From DATAWZ01 sp036266975 (GTDB lineage Bacteria > Actinomycetota > Thermoleophilia > Solirubrobacterales > Solirubrobacteraceae): 32,137 nucleotides of DNA. Both the position numbers and the translations under genes were made by a program. The notes under the pieces were generated by a model, which was not told the origin of the DNA, searched no databases, and saw nothing but the letters and a program-made list of their open reading frames with translations. Positions 8,631 to 15,364 of this stretch are shown here, piece after piece. The first letter of the stretch is position 1, and each line of letters opens with the position of its first letter. The stretch is from positions 1 to 32,137 of the forward strand of contig DATAWZ010000239.1 of NCBI GenBank assembly GCA_036266975.1, given 5' to 3'.

Positions 8631-8716
8631 CTGGATCCCTCGGCCGCTCGTCCTGTCATCATGGACGGGGAGAGGGTCACGCCGGGCGCCACGCGCTCGC
8701 CCGTTCGTTGGGCCCT

Positions 8717-8735
8717 TGAGCTGCGCTTCAGCTCA
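8717..8735. promoter_or_regulatory. Inverted repeat in the dsbA-like promoter region
   Basis: TGAGCTG-N5-CAGCTCA, a perfect 7-bp-arm palindrome, 19 bases before the ATG at 8754. A -35-like TTGAGC overlaps its left arm and a weak -10-like TACGAA sits at 8742-8747, six bases before the ATG, so the transcript could be leaderless; no ribosome-binding site is visible. The -35/-10 spacing (20 bases) is long, so this is only suggestive. Confidence 0.3.
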
Positions 8736-8753
8736 CGCCGTTACGAAACGCTT

Positions 8754-9926
8754 ATGGTCATGACCGACGAGGCTGGACAAGGGGTCCACACGCTCGGCGT
8801 CGAGGACGACGTCGTCGCCGCCGACGCCCCCGCGACCGAGGCCGCAGAGGCGTCCCCCGCCCCGCCCTCGAGCTCGAAGGCGATCCAGCGACTGAGCGCC
8901 CGCGCGCAGCGACTCGACCCCGCCGCCCGGCGGCGCGGCGCGGCGCGCGTGCTGCGGCCCGCCACCCGCCTGACCGGACGCGCCGTCGCCGGCGCCGGAG
9001 CGCTCCTCGCGATAGCCGCCCGCCCCCTGCGCCCCGCCGCCCGCGTCGTCGCCCGCCCCCTGGCCCGCCCGGCCCGCTCGATCGCGCGTCCCCTGCACCC
9101 CGCCGCCCGCGTCGTCGCCCGCCCCGCCCGCTTGGTCGCGCGCCCCCTGCGACCGGCCGGCCGCGCGCTCAAGCGCCGCCTGCAGGCCCGCCCCGCCGTG
9201 CAGCGCGGGATGCTCGCGCTCGGGGTGATCATCACCGCCGGCGGACTGATCGCGCTGATCGTCGCGATCGCCACCGGCGGGACCACTGAGCCCGGCCCGC
9301 GACCCCCCTACCGGATCCCGTCGACCACGGTCGGCCCGCGACCGCAGGAGGCCCTGTTCGCCGGCGTCCCGCAGAGCGGCGCCGTCCTCGGCTCGCCGCG
9401 CGCGCCGGTCACGCTGCAGGAGTTCGCCGACCTGCAGTGCCAGTTCTGCGCCGACTACGAGCTGAACGTGCTGCCCGCCCTGATCAGGCAGTACGTCCGG
9501 ACCGGCGAGGTGCGCATGGTGCTGCGCACGCTCGACCTGATCGGCTCGCAGTCGCTCACCGCCGAGCAGTACGCGGCGGCGGCCGGGCTGCAGGACCGGA
9601 TGTGGGACTTCGTGCAGGCGTTCTACGCCGATCAGGGCACGGAGAACAGCGGCTACGTCACGCCCGCCTTCCTGCAGGGCGTGGCCTGGAAGGTGCCCGG
9701 CCTCTCTCCGCTGGAGACGAGCGCCACCCTGACCGTCGATACGATCCCGGGTGAGCTCGAAGCGGCCAGCCAACTCGCCAACGCCAACGGGATCGACACC
9801 ACGCCGTCCTTCCTGATTGGCCCGACTGGGGGAAGCGCGACGATGTTGAACTACGGTGGTGCGGTGACGACCGGCGCCTTCACTGGCCCGATTGACGCGG
9901 CGCTCGCGCAGGCGAGGACCCCCTGA
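8754..9926 (+). CDS. Membrane-anchored DsbA-like thioredoxin-fold oxidoreductase with basic Arg/Ala/Pro-rich N-terminal tail
   Basis: 390 residues. Residues 1-40 are acidic/Ala-rich; residues about 42-150 are very basic and rich in Arg, Ala and Pro with a repeated 22-residue unit; residues 153-175 form one membrane segment (MLALGVIITAGGLIALIVAI). The extracytoplasmic part is a DsbA/DSBA-like thioredoxin domain with active site CQFC (229-232) in EFADLQCQFCADYE, an expected cis-Pro region DTTPSFLIGP near the end, and helices between. It should oxidise or isomerise cysteines in exported proteins. It overlaps the VKOR gene by one base (TGATG), so the pair forms an oxidase/re-oxidase operon. Start choice: ATG 8754 or ATG 8760; neither has a ribosome-binding site. 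The basic cytoplasmic tail is not part of the usual family architecture and resembles histone-H1-like tails. Confidence 0.85.
   Translation: MVMTDEAGQGVHTLGVEDDVVAADAPATEAAEASPAPPSSSKAIQRLSARAQRLDPAARRRGAARVLRPATRLTGRAVAGAGALLAIAARPLRPAARVVARPLARPARSIARPLHPAARVVARPARLVARPLRPAGRALKRRLQARPAVQRGMLALGVIITAGGLIALIVAIATGGTTEPGPRPPYRIPSTTVGPRPQEALFAGVPQSGAVLGSPRAPVTLQEFADLQCQFCADYELNVLPALIRQYVRTGEVRMVLRTLDLIGSQSLTAEQYAAAAGLQDRMWDFVQAFYADQGTENSGYVTPAFLQGVAWKVPGLSPLETSATLTVDTIPGELEAASQLANANGIDTTPSFLIGPTGGSATMLNYGGAVTTGAFTGPIDAALAQARTP
9024..9125 (+). repeat. Two-copy in-frame direct repeat inside the dsbA-like gene
   Basis: A 36-base unit at 9024-9059 recurs at 9090-9125 with a single difference (G/A). 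The spacing is 66 bases, 22 codons, so it encodes a repeated RPLxPAARVVARP block in the basic tail. Related, less exact RPLRPA/RPLARPA blocks flank it, suggesting growth by duplication. Confidence 0.8.
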
Positions 9927-10453
9927 TGCGCCGCCCCAGCGATCGGCTCATCGCCCAGATCATGATCGCCCTGACGGTGATCGGGATCGGCGTGGCGGGC
10001 TACCTGACCATCGTTCACTACGCCCACATCAAGCTCCTGTGCGTGGGCAAGCACTCCCACGGCGTCAGCTCGTGCGCGACCGTCCAGCGGTCCCAGTACG
10101 CCGAGGTCAAGGGCGTCCCGGTCGCGCTGATGGGCCTGATCGGCTACGTCGTGATCATGGGCCTGCTGACGCTCGGGCCGCGCCTGCGCGACCCGCTCCT
10201 GGCCCGGTTGGGCACCGTCGCGGTCACCCTCATCGGCTTCGGCTTCAGCGGCTACCTGACCTACCGCGAGCTGTTCACGATCCACGCGATCTGCGAGTGG
10301 TGCGTGAGCAGCGCGGTGATCATGACGATCCTGATGCTGCTGGCCATGTGGCGCTATCTGACCGTGCCGCTCGCCGACGCGCTGCCGCCGCCGGAGGACC
10401 CCCCCGAGGACCGACCGGCCGCGGCAGTGCCGCAGACGGTGTCAGCCCGCTAG
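9926..10453 (+). CDS. Vitamin K epoxide reductase (VKOR) family protein
   Basis: 175 residues with four to five membrane helices (about 10-32, 63-83, 95-112, 128-146). The redox residues expected for bacterial VKOR are present: the loop pair C39 and C50, and the membrane-embedded motif CEWC (123-126). The family re-oxidises DsbA-type proteins in the envelope and passes electrons to quinone; actinobacteria commonly use VKOR in place of DsbB. It starts at ATG 9926 within the stop codon of the dsbA-like gene, so they are translationally coupled and very likely functional partners. The last 30 residues are Pro/Glu-rich and cytoplasmic. Confidence 0.93.
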   Translation: MRRPSDRLIAQIMIALTVIGIGVAGYLTIVHYAHIKLLCVGKHSHGVSSCATVQRSQYAEVKGVPVALMGLIGYVVIMGLLTLGPRLRDPLLARLGTVAVTLIGFGFSGYLTYRELFTIHAICEWCVSSAVIMTILMLLAMWRYLTVPLADALPPPEDPPEDRPAAAVPQTVSAR

Positions 10454-10463
10454 CAATCGCACC

Positions 10464-10485
10464 GCGCGAAGGCGCAAGTTCGCGC
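10464..10485 (+). terminator. Possible terminator after the dsbA-vkor operon
   Basis: GCGCGAA-N8-TTCGCGC, a 7-bp stem eleven bases after the VKOR stop. It is followed by a GTCGTTGTCGTTGTCG run rather than a T tract, so it would be an atypical terminator. Confidence 0.35.
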
Positions 10486-10604
10486 TCGCGCCGTCGTTGT
10501 CGTTGTCGTCTCCAGGGATGGAGCGACCCCTAAACACGGTGTGCGTCCCTCGGCCCCTGGTCCGGGGGACGCTCGCCGGGTGAGCGACTACCGTTCACGG
10601 CGAG

Positions 10605-11327
10605 ATGTGCGGTCGCTTCACGATGGCCACGCCGACCCCCGACCTGCAGGCGCGCTTTGGCATTCGCCTGTCCGAGGCGGTGGCGCCGCGCTACAACGTC
10701 GCCCCCACCGAGGGGGTTCTCGCCGTCGTGCGCGGCGAGGACGGGCGCGAGCCCCGCACCCTGCGCTGGGGGCTCATCCCCCGTGGCGCGCGCGATCTGA
10801 AGCTCGGCGCGCGCATGATCAACGCGCGCACCGAGACCGTCCGCAGCCGCGGCGCCTTCCGCGCGCTGATCGACGACGCCCGCGGACGCGCGCTGGTCCC
10901 GGCCGACGGGTGGTACGAGTGGCTGCGCGCCGAGGATCCCCGCCGCCCGCGCCAACCGTTCCGGTTCGTGGTCGACGACGGCGCCCCGTTCGCCTTCGCG
11001 GGCCTGTGGACGCAGGCGGTCATCGACGGCGAGCCGGTGGCGAGCGTGACCATCCTCACCTGCCCGCCCAACCGCGTCGCCGCCGCCGTCCACGACCGCA
11101 TGCCGGTCGTGCTCGCCGACCGTGACGCCGAGGCGGCCTGGCTCGATCCCGCCGTCGACGGCGAGGCGGCCCAGCAGCTGTGCCTTGCGCTCGCCGACGA
11201 GCGCACCGGCGCGCATCCGGCCAACCCGCGCGTCGGGCGCGCCGGCCCGGACAACGACGACCCCGGACTGCTCATCCCGCCCGAGCCCGCCGACGCGGAC
11301 GCGGACGCGGCGCCGACCCTGTTCTGA
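10605..11327 (+). CDS. SRAP domain protein (YedK/HMCES family)
   Basis: 240 residues starting MCGRF, the family signature in which Cys2 becomes the N-terminal nucleophile after Met removal. The other known active-site residues are in place: Asn73 (INARTET), Glu105 (DGWYEW) and His163 (HDRMPV), matching YedK Asn75/Glu105/His160. The family forms a thiazolidine crosslink with abasic sites in single-stranded DNA and protects them during replication. The C-terminus ends in an Ala/Asp repeat (DADADAA) encoded by three GACGCG-type units. No LexA/SOS box is obvious upstream; a TACCGT -10-like element is at 10589-10594. It is followed after five bases by rpiA, possibly co-transcribed. Confidence 0.95.
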   Translation: MCGRFTMATPTPDLQARFGIRLSEAVAPRYNVAPTEGVLAVVRGEDGREPRTLRWGLIPRGARDLKLGARMINARTETVRSRGAFRALIDDARGRALVPADGWYEWLRAEDPRRPRQPFRFVVDDGAPFAFAGLWTQAVIDGEPVASVTILTCPPNRVAAAVHDRMPVVLADRDAEAAWLDPAVDGEAAQQLCLALADERTGAHPANPRVGRAGPDNDDPGLLIPPEPADADADAAPTLF

Positions 11328-11332
11328 GCAGC

Positions 11333-12025
11333 GTGCCGACCGTCGCCCAGCAGGCCGCCGAGAAGCTCTCGGCCGCGCGCGCCGCCGCGGCGCTCGTGCG
11401 CGACGGCGACCGGGTCGGCCTCGGGACGGGCACCACGGTCGCCCACCTGCTGCCGGCGCTCGCCGCTCGCGGCCTGTCGCTGCGCTGCGCGGCGACCTCG
11501 GTCGCGACCGAGCGCGCGGCCCGCGAGCTGGGGCTCACGGTCGACACCCTGGACGCGCTGTTCCCGCTGGACATCGCGATCGACGGCACCGACCAGGTCG
11601 ACCCCGACGGATGGCTGATCAAGGGCGGGGGCGCCGCGCACACCCGCGAGAAGCTCGTCGCCGCCGCCGCGGAGCGCTTCGTGGTGATCGCCTCACACGA
11701 GAAGCGCGTCGACCACCTGCGCCCGCCGGTGCCGCTGGAGATCCTCGCCTTCGGCGTGCAGAGCACGCTGCACGCGCTCGGGCAGGCACGGCTGCGGCTC
11801 GACACGCCGCCGAGCCCGGACGGCAACCTGATCGCCGACTGGTGGGGGGACGTGGATGAGCCGGCCGAGCTCGCCGCGCGGCTGTCCGCGCAGCCGGGCG
11901 TGGTCGAGCACGGCCTGTTCCCGCCCGAGATGGTCAGCGAGGTGCTGATCGCCTACGGCCGCGAGCGGGTGCTGCGCCTGGTCCCCGGCCAGGCGGCCGA
12001 GCTGCTGACGGACGTGAGCTCGTGA
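11333..12025 (+). CDS. rpiA: Ribose-5-phosphate isomerase A
   Basis: 230 residues, normal length. It interconverts ribose-5-phosphate and ribulose-5-phosphate in the cytoplasm (pentose phosphate pathway). Motifs: phosphate-binding GLGTGTT, TSVATERAARELG, DGTDQ (corresponding to the usual DGADE, both aspartates kept), and KGGGAAHTREKL with the catalytic Lys and Glu. The GTG start at 11333 fits the family N-terminus and lies five bases after the SRAP stop. It overlaps the following aminotransferase by four bases (GTGA), so the two are translationally coupled. The Gln in place of the Glu after the second Asp is a small deviation and not one of the catalytic residues I know. Confidence 0.93.
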   Translation: MPTVAQQAAEKLSAARAAAALVRDGDRVGLGTGTTVAHLLPALAARGLSLRCAATSVATERAARELGLTVDTLDALFPLDIAIDGTDQVDPDGWLIKGGGAAHTREKLVAAAAERFVVIASHEKRVDHLRPPVPLEILAFGVQSTLHALGQARLRLDTPPSPDGNLIADWWGDVDEPAELAARLSAQPGVVEHGLFPPEMVSEVLIAYGRERVLRLVPGQAAELLTDVSS

Positions 12026-13194
12026 CGACGACGATCTTCACGCGCATGACCGCGCTCGCGCTCCAGACCGGCGCGGTCAACCTGGGCCAGGGCTTCCCCG
12101 ACGAGGACGGGCCGGCCGCGGTGATCGACGCGGCCGTCGCCGCCCTGCAGGCCGGGCACAACCAGTACGCGCCGCTGCCGGGCGTGCCCGAGCTGCGCCA
12201 CGCGGTGGCCGAGCACCAGCGCCGCCATTACGGGATCGAGCTCGACCCCGACCGCGAGATCCAGGTCACCTTCGGCGCGACCGAGGCGATCGCCTCGGCG
12301 CTGCTTGCGCTGCTCTCGCCCGGCGACGAGGTCGCGATGCTCGATCCCAGCTACGACGCCTACGGCGCGCTGGCCGCGCTGGCGGGCGCCGCCGCGCGCC
12401 CGATCGTGCTGCAGCCACCCGATTGGCGCCTGACCGCCGAGGCGCTCGCCGCAGCGATCACGCCGCATACGCGCCTGCTGCTGATCAACTCGCCCCACAA
12501 CCCGACGGGGCGCGTGCTCGACGAGCAGGAGCTCGAGCTGCTCGCCGGCGCCTGCCGCGAGCACGACCTGCTCGCGGTGACCGACGAGGTCTACGAGCAC
12601 CTGATCTACGAGGGCGAGCACCGGCCGCTGGCCGGCCAGGAGGGCATGGCCGAGCGCACGCTCACGGTCTCCTCGCTGGGCAAGACCTACGCGGTCACCG
12701 GCTGGAAGGTCGGCTGGGCCAGCGGGCCGGCCGAGCTCGTGGCCGAGCTGCGCGCGGTCAAGCAGTTCCTGACCTTCGCCGGCGGGACCCCGCTCCAGCA
12801 CGCCGCCGCCTCGGCGCTCGCGCTCGGCGCCGAGGAGCAGTGCGAGACGCTGCGCGCGCGGCGCGACCGGCTCGCGGCCGGCCTGGCCGAGGCCGGGTTC
12901 GAGGTCCTGCCCACGCAGGCGACCTACTTCCTGAACGCCCACCACCCCGCCGAGCCCGACGCGGAGGCCCTCTGCGAGCGCCTGCCCCACGAGGCCGGGG
13001 TCGTGGCCATCCCCACCTCGGCCTTCGCCGCCGATCCCGCCGGCCCCACGCGCGCGCTCGTGCGCTTCGCCTTCCCCAAGCGCGAAGCGGTGCTCGATAC
13101 CGCGATCGAGGGGTTGAAAGGGTGGGCCGCCGCCACAGGAGGACCGCCGGGGGATCGACCCCGGCGCCGCGATGATCTCCTCACGGGAGCCTGA
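12022..13194 (+). CDS. Class I/II PLP-dependent aminotransferase
   Basis: 390 residues. Fold-type I motifs: NLGQGFPDEDGP near the N-terminus, NQYAPLPGVPELRHA, the SPHNPTGRVL loop, VTDEVYEHLIYEG with the PLP-contacting Asp and Tyr, and the Schiff-base Lys in SSLGKTYAVTGWKVGW. The closest relatives I can name are the YbdL / kynurenine aminotransferase / DapC-like group, transferring amino groups from amino acids such as methionine, kynurenine or succinyl-diaminopimelate; substrate cannot be decided. The GTG start overlaps rpiA by four bases. The C-terminal 20 residues (TGGPPGDRPRRRDD...) look like unaligned tail. Confidence 0.9.
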   Translation: MTTTIFTRMTALALQTGAVNLGQGFPDEDGPAAVIDAAVAALQAGHNQYAPLPGVPELRHAVAEHQRRHYGIELDPDREIQVTFGATEAIASALLALLSPGDEVAMLDPSYDAYGALAALAGAAARPIVLQPPDWRLTAEALAAAITPHTRLLLINSPHNPTGRVLDEQELELLAGACREHDLLAVTDEVYEHLIYEGEHRPLAGQEGMAERTLTVSSLGKTYAVTGWKVGWASGPAELVAELRAVKQFLTFAGGTPLQHAAASALALGAEEQCETLRARRDRLAAGLAEAGFEVLPTQATYFLNAHHPAEPDAEALCERLPHEAGVVAIPTSAFAADPAGPTRALVRFAFPKREAVLDTAIEGLKGWAAATGGPPGDRPRRRDDLLTGA

Positions 13195-13275
13195 CGAGCA
13201 CCGTGCGCGGGAGATCGCGGCGAGCGGGCTGATCCTGCACGGCCTGCGCGGCGTTGCGTCGAGCCGGCGCAATCC

Positions 13276-13637
13276 GTGATCGGCCTGCAGCCCATCGAGC
13301 ATCTGGTCACGCGCACGCAGCCCGACGGCGCGCCGTCGCGCCCCGGCGATCTGGACTTCACCGTGTACGGGCTGCGCAAGTACTGTTCGTGCGGGGCGAG
13401 CAGCTGCCGTACCGGACCGCCGCGGGCCTTCCTCTCCCAGCGCCGGTGAGCTGCCGCTGCCGGCGGTGCTCGAGGCGCTCGACGAGCACACCGAGCGGCT
13501 CCAGCGCATCGCCGGCACGAGCGAGCGCCCGCCGGCAGACCACGAGGCGGGGATCGATGAATTCCTCGTCGCGACTTACGAGGAGATGTGGTCGAAGGCC
13601 CACTGGTCGGGCCCCGGCCGGTATACGCTTGCGCCCG
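13276..13637 (+). pseudogene. Frameshifted coding remnant, unrecognised family
   Basis: Coding-like, GC3-rich sequence jumps between frames. From GTG 13276 one frame reads IGLQPIEHLVTRTQPDG ... GDLDFTVYGLRK; it is best continued in a second frame with LFVRGEQLPYRTAAGLPLPA and then a third with ELPLPAVLEALDEHTERL and EAGIDEFLVATYEEMWSKAH. The duplicated LPLPA at the second jump suggests a small insertion or duplication. No single frame gives a coherent protein, so I read it as a decayed gene with at least two frameshifts. I do not recognise the parent family. Confidence 0.4.
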
Positions 13638-14435
13638 ATGCGCCCCCACGGGGTTCTGAAGTCGATGGACGAGCTCGGCGTCTCAGGTCACGCGATGTGG
13701 GCCTACGAGGACGACGCCGACCGCTGCCGGGCGTTGGTCGAGTGGTGCCAGGAGGGGCTGCGCCAGGGGCTGCGGCTGCTCGTCGGTTCGGCCCGGCCGG
13801 TGGAGGATCTGCGCGCCGACCTGGACGGACTCGACGGGCGCGACGCGCTCGCGCGCGAGGGGCGCCTGACGATCATCTCCCTGGACGCGCCACCGCCGGC
13901 GCAGGTCATCCTCGATGCCTGCCAGCGCGCGCTCGCGGCCGGCTACCGAGGACTGGGCGCCGCGGGCCATGACACGGCCTGGCTGGCCCGCGCGGAGAGC
14001 CGTGCCGCGATGCTCGACCTGGACGTCCACGCCGATCGCGCGGTCGAGCAGGGCGTCCCGCTGTCGGCCCTGTGCCTGGTCGACGCGCGTCTTGACCCGC
14101 GCACGCTCGCCGACTTCCATCACCTGCACGCGTGCTCGCACAGCCCGGCCGGCGAGCCGTCGTTCCGGATCTTCGCCGAAGGCGAGCAGCTCGCGCTGGC
14201 CGGCGAGATCGACGCGTTCTCGGCCGATGCCCTCGCCCGTGCGCTCGCGGCCGCCGCCCCCGACGAGCCGCTGACGATCGACTGCCGGCGCCTGGAGTTC
14301 GTCGACCATCACGCGCTCGCGGTGCTCGAGGAGCTCGCGCAGCGCCGCCCACCGCTGCGGCTGGTCGGCTGGCGCCCGGCCGTCAGGCGGCTCGCCGGGC
14401 TGCTCGAGCTGAGCCCCGCAGTGGAATGGGCGTGA
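13638..14435 (+). CDS. MEDS-domain plus STAS-domain protein
   Basis: 265 residues from ATG 13638 (ATG 13665 is an alternative; neither has a clear ribosome-binding site). The N-terminal half (about 13-165) looks like the MEDS/DcmR sensory fold: SGHAMWAYEDDADRCRALVEW, GLRQGLRLLVGSARP, and later LSALCLVDARLDP. The C-terminal 90 residues are a STAS domain: FAEGEQLALAGEIDAFSADAL, then IDCRRLEFVDHHALAVLEEL. In anti-sigma antagonists the last motif normally has a phosphorylatable Ser (D-S/T-S-G); here it is D-H-H-A, so classical switching by phosphorylation is not possible at that site. Likely a cytoplasmic signalling protein, possibly touching an anti-sigma partner not encoded nearby. Its end overlaps the following SDR remnant by four bases (GTGA). 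Confidence 0.75.
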   Translation: MRPHGVLKSMDELGVSGHAMWAYEDDADRCRALVEWCQEGLRQGLRLLVGSARPVEDLRADLDGLDGRDALAREGRLTIISLDAPPPAQVILDACQRALAAGYRGLGAAGHDTAWLARAESRAAMLDLDVHADRAVEQGVPLSALCLVDARLDPRTLADFHHLHACSHSPAGEPSFRIFAEGEQLALAGEIDAFSADALARALAAAAPDEPLTIDCRRLEFVDHHALAVLEELAQRRPPLRLVGWRPAVRRLAGLLELSPAVEWA

Positions 14436-15001
14436 CGGCGCCGGCGGCGCCTTCGCAGGTCACCCTCGTCACCGGCGCCTCCTCGGGCATCGGCGACGCG
14501 ACCGCGCGGCGGCTGGCCGGACTCGGCCACACCGCCTACGCCGCGGCGCGGCGCACCGAGCGGATGGCGCCGCTGACCGACCTCGGCATCCACGGCGAGC
14601 GCGTCGACGTGACCGACGACGCCTCGATGGTCGCCCTGGTCGAGAAGATCCTCGCCGAGACCGGGCGCATCGACATCCTGGTCAACAACGCCGGCTACGG
14701 CTCCTAGCGCGGCTGAACCAGCTCGCGCTGCCGCACATGCGCCAGCGGAAGCGCCTACGCGCGCCTGGCCGAGCACGTCGCGGCCACGCTGCGCTCGGCG
14801 GAGCGCTCGTCGATGAGCCCGGGCCCGGAGGTCGTGGCCGACGCGATCGCCAAGGCCGCGTCGACCCCTCGTCCCCGTACGCGTTACGCGGGCGGTGGCG
14901 GCGCGCGAACCGCGCTGATGCTCGAGCGCGTCCTCACCGACCGCGGCTTCGATCGCGGCGTGCGCGTGCTGTACCGGGTCGGCGCGCGGATGGCGCGCTG
15001 A
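14432..15001 (+). pseudogene. SDR-family oxidoreductase with two internal deletions
   Basis: The N-terminal part (GTG 14432, or ATG 14426) is a normal SDR start: VTLVTGASSGIGDATARRL and later ILVNNAGYGS, then TAG at 14705. Downstream, the family phrase RLNQLALPHMRQR occurs in another frame (about 14711-14750), and from about 14752 the original frame resumes with SAYARLAEHVAATLRS and SPGPEVVADAIAKAAS to a natural C-terminus at 15001. The segments between these blocks, including the Ser and Tyr-x-x-x-Lys catalytic region, are missing. This order of three collinear fragments shows two deletions, the first causing the frameshift. It cannot encode an active enzyme. It was probably co-transcribed with the MEDS-STAS gene. 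Confidence 0.8.
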
Positions 15002-15069
15002 AGAGCTCGGCTCAAAGCCGCTGGGCGCACGTCTGATGGCCGCACCCCATTCGGGCACAAGCGGACACG

Positions 15070-15270
15070 TCACGCTGCGGCGTCCGCGGAGGCCGGGAAG
15101 TCCGCGAGCATCTTCGTGCGGTTCTCCTCGTCGATCGCGTCGCGCTCCGATTCGGAGACCCGGAGGGAGCCTGGATCGAGAGCGTGTACGACCAGACGCC
15201 GCGCCCGCCCTGTGCGGTGAGTCCGCCCTGCATTCGCGTGAACGAGGAGCTTCTTCTCGTGCCCGAACAT
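15070..15270 (-). CDS. Small hypothetical protein
   Basis: 66 residues from ATG 15270, with strongly GC-biased third positions that suggest real coding sequence. The sequence starts MFGHEKKLLV, contains a basic stretch RTHRTGRARRLVV, and has an acidic second half SESERDAIDEENRTKML. No membrane segment or signal peptide. The first residues faintly recall the start of manganese catalases, but the rest does not follow, so I do not assign a function. It may be a gene fragment, since it sits in a stretch with other decayed genes. Confidence 0.4.
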   Translation of the reverse strand: MFGHEKKLLVHANAGRTHRTGRARRLVVHALDPGSLRVSESERDAIDEENRTKMLADFPASADAAA

Positions 15271-15364
15271 CCCCTGGCTCTCCGCTCCGCGCGGCGCGTT
15301 GACGCACCCCCGTCGCCGACTGGCGCCGGTTTCCCCCCGGGGACCGAGTCGCAGGCGAGCTTCC

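Noticed and set aside
15070..15270. Manganese catalase fragment
   Set aside because: Only the first few residues (MFGHEKKL) resemble that family; no metal-ligand helices follow.
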